From positions 1-12,984 of the forward strand of contig JAAUTJ010000062.1 in the NCBI GenBank assembly GCA_012031475.1: a DNA stretch of 12,984 nt. Direction: 5' to 3'. The number at the start of each line of letters is the position of its first letter. The stretch's first letter is position 1. Positions 6,752 through 12,984 of the stretch are shown one piece after another. The stretch is from Leptolyngbyaceae cyanobacterium SM1_3_5 (lineage in GTDB: Bacteria; Cyanobacteriota; Cyanobacteriia; Elainellales; Elainellaceae). The notes beneath the pieces were generated by a model, which was given only the letters and a program-made list of their open reading frames with translations, made no database searches and was not told where the DNA came from. A program made the position numbers and the translations under genes.

Positions 6752-8336
6752 TCAAGTGGAGAGCGTCACCGTGTAAGCATCGCGGATGCCGGAAACCTTC
6801 AAGATCTCCTCCAGAATGCCGTCTGGCAGAGGATCGTCGATGCTCAGCACCATGACCGCATCGCCTCGAACGATCTTGCGACCGACCTGCATACTGGCGA
6901 TGTTAACGTTGAAGCTGCCCAGCAAGGAGCCGATGTTGCCGATGATTCCGGGCATATCGCGGTGCAGCGTGAACAGCATGTGGCGATTCGGCGGCACGTT
7001 GATCGGGAAGTCGTCAATGTTGGTGATGCGGATTTCGTCGTCGCCCAAAATCGAGCCTGTGACCGAATGTTCACCGAGCGAGCCTTTGGCCGACAGGTGG
7101 AGCGATCCGGTGTAGTCTTTCACCTGTGCATCGCGAGTTTCCGTGACGCGGATGCCGCGCTCTTTCGCTCGATCGAAGCATTCACATAGTTCACCCGCTC
7201 CTGCAAAGCGTGAGAGAGCAAGCCTTTCAGGGCAGCAATCACGATCGGCTGGCTTTCCTTCATCGCCAGATCGCCCTGAAGCCGCACGTTAAACGATTCG
7301 ACTCGTCCGCCCGCAAGCTGACTGACCAGATTGCCCAGCGTTTCGGCAAGCTGCAAGTAGGGGCGCAGTTTTTCCAGCAGTTCCGGGCGCAATCCGGGAA
7401 TGTTGACCGCCGATCGCGCTGGAAGTCCCAGCAAGACATCGCGAATTTGTTCGGCCACGTCGATCGCCACGTTCACCTGTGCTTCCTCAGTCGATGCGCC
7501 CAAGTGCGGCGTCAGCACGATTTCTTTGCCGATCGATCGCAAATTCGATTCGCCCAGCGGCTCGGTTTCGTAAACATCGATCGCGGCTCCGGCGATTTTG
7601 CCCGCCTTCAGCGCTTCGGCCAAAGCATCTTCGTCGATGATTCCGCCTCTGGCACAGTTGATCAGGCGGGCGGTCGGCTTCATTTTGGCGATCGCTTCTG
7701 CGCCAATCAGGTGATAGGTTTCGGTCGTTTTGGGAATGTGCAGCGTGATGTAGTCGGATTCTTGAAACAGAATGTCAAGATCGACAAGCTGACAGCCAAG
7801 CTGTTCGGCACGTTCCATCGACAGGAACGGATCGAAGGCCAGAAGGCGCATTCCCATTGCGCGGGCGATCGTTGCCACGTGCGAGCCGATTTTGCCCAGT
7901 CCGACGACGCCCAAGGTTTTTTTGTAAACTTCAACTCCGGTAAAGCTTTTGCGATCCCACTTGCCGCTTTTCACAGACTCGTTGGCTTGGGGAATGTATC
8001 GCGACATCGAGAGCATCATGCAACCGCATGTTCCGCAGCGGCGATCGTGTTTCCCTCTGGCGAGTTGACCACGACAATTCCCTTACGAGTCGCGGCAGGC
8101 ACATCGACGTTATCCACGCCAACGCCCGCTCGTCCAATGATTTTAAGCTGGCTGGCCGCTTCGATGATTTCTTTGGTGACGCGGGTTCCAGAGCGAATCA
8201 TTAGCGCATCATAGTCGGGGATGATGCGAATCAGATCTTCGCCTGACAGACTCGTCTGAACATCGACCTGAGCAACCTGAGACAGAATATCGATGCCGAC
8301 CTGATCGATCGGATCGGAAACAAGAACCTTATGCAT
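6752..8336 (-). CDS. serA: D-3-phosphoglycerate dehydrogenase SerA, long ACT-domain form (two frameshifts)
   Basis: SerA oxidises 3-phosphoglycerate to 3-phosphohydroxypyruvate with NAD, the first step of phosphorylated serine synthesis. Three consecutive frames on the minus strand make one protein. The first starts MHKVLVSDPIDQVG and carries GRAGVGVDNVDV, breaking at EHAVA near 8018-8021. The second carries the Rossmann GLGKIG, NCARGGIIDE (catalytic Arg), DVYETEP (Glu) and LTPHLGAST (His), then the intervening domain, breaking at VNASIE near 7169-7170. The third carries AKERGIRVTETRDA and the C-terminal ACT domain (MLFTLHRDMPGIIGNIGSL, MQVGRK, VLSIDDP), which in other SerA proteins senses serine. 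One base restored at each site gives 528 aa, typical for cyanobacterial SerA. The gene is otherwise perfectly conserved and near-essential, so sequencing error is the likely cause. A terminator hairpin follows it. Confidence 0.93.
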
Positions 8337-8477
8337 GACTTGGCACAGTGAGGATCGGCGCGGCTAGGAATTTCACAAATTCCACAATCAGTAATTTTAC
8401 TGCATTGCGATCGCGAAGCGCTGTCCGCAGGAATCGCTCCTCATTGGCGCGATCGAAAGTCTTCGCTTTTCTCTGGG

Positions 8478-8714
8478 TTAGCTTTCTGGGTCAGCCAGTT
8501 CCGCGATCGCAATCAGCAAAGCTTCTTCCTGCGCCTCAAATTCCTCTTCCGCAAGGTCGCCCAAATCAAACGCCAGTTGCAGCGCGAGCAGTTGCTTACT
8601 CAGGTTTTCTTTGTCGTCCAGTTCAGTCGAGGCGCGATCGAGGATTTTTTCGCCAATCCAGGAAAGGCCATTGATTGGAGCGGCGATCGGAGCGAGGAGG
8701 AGATCGAAAATCAT
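8478..8714 (-). CDS. gvpG: GvpG-like gas vesicle family protein
   Basis: This 78-aa protein begins MIFDLLLAPIAAPINGLSWIGEKI and continues ENLSKQLLALQLAFDLGDL, then EEEFEAQEEALLIAIAEL, matching the small, mostly helical GvpG family, an accessory factor in gas-vesicle assembly. The start is taken at ATG 8714: the longer frame up to 8807 adds a non-conserved stretch and would be translated through heptad repeats. No Shine-Dalgarno is visible because repeats GACACCC directly precede the ATG. No other gvp gene (gvpA, N, F/L, K) lies in the window, so it may be an orphan with another job, or part of a scattered set. It lies 141 nt upstream of serA on the same strand. Confidence 0.78.
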   Translation of the reverse strand: MIFDLLLAPIAAPINGLSWIGEKILDRASTELDDKENLSKQLLALQLAFDLGDLAEEEFEAQEEALLIAIAELADPES

Positions 8715-8742
8715 GGGTGTCAGGTGTTGGAAATTGGGTGTC
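8715..8742. repeat. STRR-type heptad repeats abutting the gvpG start
   Basis: Four in-register heptads read GGGTGTC, AGGTGTT, GGAAATT, GGGTGTC; two are identical to the unit upstream of nanE and two are degenerate. On the coding strand of gvpG the last unit, GACACCC, is immediately followed by the ATG. Confidence 0.65.
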
Positions 8743-8896
8743 GGCAGTACAGAATGCCCTGATTTGCAGCAATGCGAACCATTTGATTGGAAAGATTTGG
8801 GGTTCATTTACTGGAACAGCGATCGCTTTTTAACAGCACGATCGCTTTGCTGTGTTGACGGATGATGTAGCGCAGAATGGGCGAACTCATATCAGT

Positions 8897-8911
8897 TATA
8901 CTACAGATAAT
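8897..8911 (+). promoter_or_regulatory. possible -10 elements upstream of the nucleotidyltransferase pair
   Basis: TATACT (8897-8902) and GATAAT (8906-8911) lie 18-32 nt before the ATG at 8929 in a short AT-rich patch. I see no well-spaced -35 hexamer; TTGACG at 8855-8860 is too far away. Weak support only. Confidence 0.22.
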
Positions 8912-8928
8912 ACAGTGTAGTGTTTGAC

Positions 8929-9855
8929 ATGAATACTCCGGCTCAGTACAACTTGATTTTGCCTGTGGGAACGCAGGTCGTCACCCGTGTGGCAGTCCAA
9001 ACGCCAGTTGGGGAAACAGCTTGTTTGTGCGGTGCAGTCGGGCAAATCGTGCAGGCTCCCACCGACAATTCGCATACCTACCAAATTCAACTGCCAACGG
9101 GCGATCGCGTTTCGCTGCGACGGCACGAGTTCAGCATCCGCAAACACTTTCAACAAGCCAACTGGCAGCGTGACGATGTTCTAGCTGACTACAATCTGTT
9201 TGACACGGTGATCTATCGCTGTGTTGTTGGGTCGAGGGCGTATGGGCTGGATACGGCGGATTCGGATGTCGATCGATGCGGAATTTATCTGCCTCCTGCT
9301 GATCTGCACTGGTCGCTCTACGGCCTTCCTGAACAGCTAGAGAACAAAGTTGCCCAGGAATGTTATTGGGAACTGCAAAAATTTCTGGTGCTGGCACTGA
9401 AGGCCAATCCAAATGTTCTCGAATGTCTCTATACGCCATTAGTAGAAACGGCCACGCCGATCGCGCAGGAACTCTTACAAGTTCGATCGATCTTTCTGTC
9501 CAAGCTGGTGTATCAAACCTACAATAGCTACGTCTTGTCGCAGTTCAAAAAACTTGAACAGGATTTGCGTCGTCGCGGCGAAATTCGCTGGAAACACGCA
9601 ATGCATTTGATTCGCCTGTTGCTGTCAGGAATCACCATTCTTAAAGAAGGTTTTGTGCCCGTGCAAGTCGAGGCGCACCGATCGCAACTGTTAGCAATTC
9701 GGCATCAGCAAATCGGTTGGGACGAGGTAAATCAGTGGCGCTTAAGTTTACATCAGCAGTTCGATCGCGCCTTTACCGAAACTGCGCTGCCCGATCGCCC
9801 CGACTACGAACAGGCCAATGCTTTCCTGCTTCGTGCCCGCCGCTCAATGGTCTAA
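8929..9855 (+). CDS. predicted nucleotidyltransferase (COG3541 type) with N-terminal beta-rich extension
   Basis: The protein has 308 aa from ATG 8929; a GTG at 8920 would add three residues, and no clear ribosome site favours either. Residues about 8-73 form an extra beta-rich, KOW/SH3-like segment (LPVGTQVVTRV, GAVGQIVQAP, IQLPTGDRVSLRRHEFSI). Residues about 95-170 are the DNA-polymerase-beta-type nucleotidyltransferase core: GSRAYGLDTADSDVD, with G101-S102 and metal ligands D113 and D115, followed by ELQKFLVLALKANPNVLECLYTP. At the place of a third carboxylate, as judged by alignment with the neighbour, there is Q-E rather than D. A helical C-terminal part follows. The family's substrate is not established. 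The second, related gene starts 4 nt after the stop, implying co-translation or complex formation. Confidence 0.82.
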   Translation: MNTPAQYNLILPVGTQVVTRVAVQTPVGETACLCGAVGQIVQAPTDNSHTYQIQLPTGDRVSLRRHEFSIRKHFQQANWQRDDVLADYNLFDTVIYRCVVGSRAYGLDTADSDVDRCGIYLPPADLHWSLYGLPEQLENKVAQECYWELQKFLVLALKANPNVLECLYTPLVETATPIAQELLQVRSIFLSKLVYQTYNSYVLSQFKKLEQDLRRRGEIRWKHAMHLIRLLLSGITILKEGFVPVQVEAHRSQLLAIRHQQIGWDEVNQWRLSLHQQFDRAFTETALPDRPDYEQANAFLLRARRSMV

Positions 9856-9859
9856 TCTG

Positions 9860-10626
9860 ATGCTGCCGCAACTACAATCCATTGCCCAAATGCAACCATA
9901 TCCGCTGCTGTTTGCTACTGTCAGCGGCGCACATTTATATGGTTTTCCTTCACCTGATTCTGACTACGATCTGCGCGGTGTTCATGTTTTGCCGCTGCGA
10001 GAAGTCGTGGGATTGAAAACAGGGCAGGAGACGATCGAGCGATACGCTTCGCTGCCTTCGGGCGCAACTGGAAGCAATTTAGAGCTTGATCTGGTCACGC
10101 ATGATGTGAAGAAGTTTATGAATTTGATGTTAAAGAAAAATGGCTATGTGCTGGAGCAGCTTTTCTCGCCGCTGATTGTACAAACCATGCCTGCTCATGA
10201 TGAATTGAAGACGATCGCGCCAAGCTGCATCACGCGCCATCACAGCCACCACTACCTCGGTTTTGCTCAGACACAATGGCGACTCTTTGAAAAGGAGCAA
10301 CCGCCTAGAGTCAAGCCACTACTGTACGTCTATCGCGTTCTACTCGCGGGCATTCACCTGATGCAAACGGGCGCGATCGAAGCTAACTTAGTCACGCTCA
10401 ATCAACAGTTTCAGCTATCACAAATTTCTGATCTCATTGAGCGCAAACTGCAAGGCGGCGAGCGATCCACAGTGACCGCAATCGATCGAGCATTTCACCA
10501 GCAGGAATATGAGCGTCTGACGCAAATTTTGGTCGCGGCGCGTGATCGATCGCACCTACAGAGGTTGCGACTGCGAAAGATGCGCTTGATGATTTGCTGG
10601 TACGGATTCGCTTAGCGGGTGCGTGA
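9860..10626 (+). CDS. second predicted nucleotidyltransferase (COG3541 type; one frameshift near the end)
   Basis: Taken from ATG 9860 (MLPQLQSIAQMQPYPLLFA), 4 nt after the upstream stop; the ATG at 9818 would overlap the previous gene and add unconserved residues. The nucleotidyltransferase motif is VSGAHLYGFPSPDSDYDLRG, with D35 and D37, and a third acid D77 in LELDLVTHDVKKF. NGYVLEQLFSPLIVQT and the later helical region (LLYVYRVLLAGIHLMQTG) align with the neighbour's NVLECLYTPLVET and HLIRLLLSGITILKEG. Near 10557-10559 one C is missing (CTACAG for CTACCAG); restored, the C-terminus reads HLPEVATAKDALDDLLVRIR and ends at TGA 10624-10626, 255 aa in all. The reaction is unknown. It is a paralogue of the preceding gene without the N-terminal extension. 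Confidence 0.82.
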
Positions 10627-10810
10627 TCTCTGCTGGCTGCAATCAGTAGAAAATGTAGCTCATTTGTCATGTCAACTGAATGATTAATTTAGCGTTTTGG
10701 GTCATTATTCTCAGGGAAAGCGATGCAGCAAGCGACCTCGATCGACATATGACTGACTGCGATTTGTACAGCGAATTTGAACAACCAAAACAATTTACGA
10801 TGTCACCGGA

Positions 10811-10830
10811 TATAATTTGAAATACTGAGG
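10811..10830 (+). promoter_or_regulatory. consensus -10 box and ribosome-binding site before the MFS gene
   Basis: A perfect TATAAT lies at 10811-10816, with the MFS start 23 nt downstream. GAGG at 10827-10830 sits 9 nt before the ATG. No good -35 is seen at 17 nt; TTGAAC (10777-10782) is too far upstream at 28 nt, so an activator may be involved if this promoter is used. Confidence 0.4.
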
Positions 10831-10839
10831 TTCTAGCGA

Positions 10840-12134
10840 ATGACAAAAACGTTTTATAGTGTTTTAGTAAACTCGCTCGTGGCTGCGTTGACGAACACTT
10901 TTGTTTGGTTCGCAGTCACATTTTGGGTATATCTGCAAACGCAATCGGTGATGGCAACATCGGTGATGGCGGGAGTTTATCTCATTACAACTGCTGGCTC
11001 TGGCTTCTTCTTAGGATCGCTTGTCGATCGCTACCCCAAAAAACAGTTTTGCTGCTTTCAAGCTGCGGCTCTCTGGGATTATTTGTCCTTGCCTACCTGG
11101 TCTTCATTTCAACAGAACCAGTGGTTTTTACGAATGCATCCAGCATCGCGCTTTGGTCGTTGATTATCTTAGCGTTGGTTGGGGCAGTTGCAGGCAACAT
11201 CCGCACGATCGCTTTACCCACGCTCGTAACGCTATTAATTTCCGAGCCAAAACGCGATCGAGCGAATGGCTTGGTCGGAACGACAAACGGTGTTTCATTT
11301 CTGATTGCCTCGATCTTTAGCGGACTGGTAATTGGATTTTTGGGAATGCAATGGATGCTGATCTTAGCGATCGGCCTAACAGTTTTGACGATTCTCCATC
11401 TCGTGACGATCGCCATTCCCGAACGAGAAATTATTCCTGCCGAACATCATACCAATCACATTGATATTCGCGGCACAATTCGAGCCATTCAGCTTGTGCC
11501 CGGACTGTTTGCGCTGATTTTCTTCAACTGCTTCAACAACTTCTTGGGGGGCGTTTTTATGTCTCTCATGGATGCCTACGGTTTATCGATCGTCTCGGTA
11601 CAAATTTGGGGCATTTTGTGGGGAGTGTTGAGTTTAGGGTTCATTGTAGGTGGATTAGCTGTTGCCAAAAAAGGGCTAGGAAAAAATCCACTGCGAACGC
11701 TTTTTTTAGCAAATATTGTGATGTGGATTATTGCGATTTTCTTCACAATTCAAGCCTCGATCGTGCTGCTGTCTGTCGGACTCTTTATCTACCTCTGTCT
11801 AATTCCGGTTGTGGAAGCTTCAGAACAAACCATTATTCAAGCTGTTATTCCACTCGATCGCCAAGGTCGCGTATTCGGTTTTGCCCAAAGTGTTGAACAA
11901 GCCGCATCGCCGCTCACCGCTTTTATGATTGGTCCAATCGCCCAATTGATTTTCATTCCCTTTATGACAACGGGCGCAGGTGTTGATTTAATCGGTACTT
12001 GGTTTGGAACCGGCAGCGATCGTGGCATCGCGCTTTTATTCACAGTGACCGGAGTGATTGGGCTGATTGTGACGCTGCTGGCAATGCGATCGCGATCGTA
12101 TCAAAAACTCTCAAAGAACTACCTCAAACGCTAA
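10840..12134 (+). CDS. MFS transporter, MFS_3/macrolide-efflux-like (one frameshift)
   Basis: This is a twelve-helix-type major facilitator permease. The frame from ATG 10840 gives the first helices and the loop motif GSLVDRYPKK, then breaks in the six-A run at 11038-11043. Restoring one A continues DRYPKKTVLLLSSCGSLG and runs through to the stop at 12134, 431 aa in total. Visible landmarks are the conserved loop 2-3 D-R, NIRTIALPTLV, RANGLVGTTNGVSFLIASI, a cytoplasmic loop around residue 200 (PEREIIPAEHHTN), and the second-half loop ASEQTIIQAVIPLDRQGRVFGFAQSVEQ, which is strongly typical of this subfamily. Export of drugs or a metabolite is likely, substrate unknown. The ABC-2 ATPase gene starts 66 nt downstream on the same strand. 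Confidence 0.88.
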
Positions 12135-12200
12135 CAGGAAAAATTGTGGAAACACGCTGGCTGAGGCTGTAGCTTTTGAAGCGGTGAAAGAGCATTTGCC

Positions 12201-12984
12201 ATGTCTCACATTTTCGTTGAAGACCTGAGAAAGACCTTTTTTGTTTCTGAGCGATCGTCAGGCCTTTGGGGTACAGTGCGAGGATTAGTGCAGCGGCAAA
12301 CCAAAGCCGTTGATGCGCTGAAAGGTGTTTCATTTTCGCTAGAGCAAGGTGAATTGGTTGGCTACATTGGTCCTAATGGAGCAGGCAAATCAACCACGAT
12401 TAAGATTCTCAGCGGTATCTTAGTGCCTTCGAGTGGAACCTGCGTTATTAATGGTCGATCGCCCTGGAAAATCGCATTCAACATGTCGCTCGAATTGGCG
12501 TTGTGTTTGGTCAGCGATCGCAGCTTTGGTGGGATTTGCCTGTTATCGAGTCGTTTGATTTGCTGCGAGATATCTATCGCGTTTCTCCATCCAGCTATCG
12601 TCAAACTCGCGACGAAATGATCGATTTGCTCGATCTTGAAAGCTTCTTATTTACGCCTGTGCGTCAGCTTAGCCTGGGTCAGCGGATGCGGTGCGATTTT
12701 GCAGCGGCAATGCTGCACAAACCGGACATTTTATTTCTTGATGAACCGACGATCGGATTAGATGCAATGTCTAAACTTGCCGTTCGGAAGTTTATCAAAC
12801 TGTTGAATCAAACCCATCAGGTTACGACCATTTTGACGACGCACGATATGGATGATATTGAGGCACTGTGCGATCGCGTCATCATCATTGGAGACGGCAG
12901 AATTTTGTGTGATGGTTCTTTAGCTGCTTTGCGTTCTCAGGTTTCCTCTCGTCGCCATTTGAAGATTGATTTGAAAACCGATTC
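12201..12984 (+). CDS. ABC-2-type exporter ATP-binding protein, COG4586 (one frameshift; 3' end outside window)
   Basis: From ATG 12201 the protein begins MSHIFVEDLRKTFFVSERSS and has Walker A GPNGAGKST (residues 57-65). It breaks after NGRSPWK; adding one A to the AAAA at 12468-12471 continues as NRIQHVARIGVVFGQRSQLW, the Q-loop region. Then follow LSLGQRMRCDFAAAML (an LSLGQ signature in place of LSGGQ, usual in this family), Walker B ILFLDEPTIGLD, the D-loop and TTHDMDDIE with the switch His. The frame is open to the right edge. The long N-terminus before Walker A and the LSLGQ signature fit COG4586, ATPases paired with ABC-2 permeases; some cyanobacterial members have been linked to methyl-viologen export. 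Permease genes would be expected just beyond the window. Confidence 0.87.

Noticed and set aside
7210..8214. A 334-codon plus-strand open frame opposite serA
   Set aside because: It is antisense to the catalytic and NAD-binding parts of SerA, its translation is low-complexity and Arg/Gln/Phe-rich, and it matches no family I know. It is a shadow of high-GC codon usage.
11038..11043. Programmed -1 ribosomal frameshift at A-runs (also 1775-1780 and 12468-12471)
   Set aside because: The runs are short, no downstream stimulatory structure is evident, several breaks are at sequences with no slippery site (GCCTGA at 2184 and 4736, CTACAG at 10557), and they affect many unrelated genes.
598..12110. 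Frequent GCGATCGC and GATCGATCG words as possible mobile repeats or operators
   Set aside because: HIP1 octamers are a genome-wide trait of many cyanobacteria and are scattered inside genes here without periodicity.

Overview
This window looks like chromosomal DNA of a cyanobacterium, probably filamentous. The evidence is the very high density of GCGATCGC (HIP1) octamers and partial GATCG copies (for example 598-605, 667-674, 819-826), heptanucleotide tandem repeats of the STRR type, and gene families typical of that phylum: a NatE-like ABC ATPase, a 7Fe-type ferredoxin, a lone GvpG-like protein and a long ACT-domain SerA. It reads as housekeeping and accessory genes. I see no rRNA, tRNA, CRISPR array, transposase, integrase or phage gene. 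No gene-free stretch exceeds 300 bases.

Layout. Minus strand, 1-2537: a diguanylate cyclase (PAS + GGDEF behind a degenerate receiver, cut by the left edge), NanE (ManNAc-6-P epimerase) and an alpha/beta hydrolase, the last two separated by heptad repeats. At 2787-2990 (+) lies a 67-residue protein of unknown function with its own promoter-like sequence and a strong terminator, which it shares with a convergent membrane-anchored alpha/beta hydrolase (3042-3961, -). Divergent from that are a ferredoxin and a NatE/LivF-type ATPase (4054-5009, +) separated by 3 nt. These converge, with overlapping stop codons, on an OmpR-family response regulator (5006-5722, -), preceded by a DUF1028 Ntn-hydrolase-like protein (5789-6669, -). 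After a perfect 12-bp terminator hairpin comes serA (6752-8336, -), then a lone gvpG-like gene (8478-8714, -). The right part is all plus strand: two tandem COG3541 nucleotidyltransferases (8929-10626), an MFS_3-type permease (10840-12134), and the ATPase of an ABC-2 exporter (12201 to the right edge).

The dominant feature of the sequence is that at least nine otherwise conserved genes are broken by single-base indels. I count 12: 11 losses and one gain, mostly in short homopolymers. In each case one base restores a family-typical protein; in NanE it puts the catalytic pair exactly at K66 and E180. Unrelated essential-type genes such as serA are hit, so I read these as uncorrected sequencing or assembly errors rather than true pseudogenes, and give the restored gene spans. 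I did not find a convincing new multi-gene system. The most interesting biology is the paired nucleotidyltransferases, the GACACCC-type heptads directly abutting two start codons, the lone GvpG, the ferredoxin-NatE pairing and the degenerate receiver on the diguanylate cyclase.
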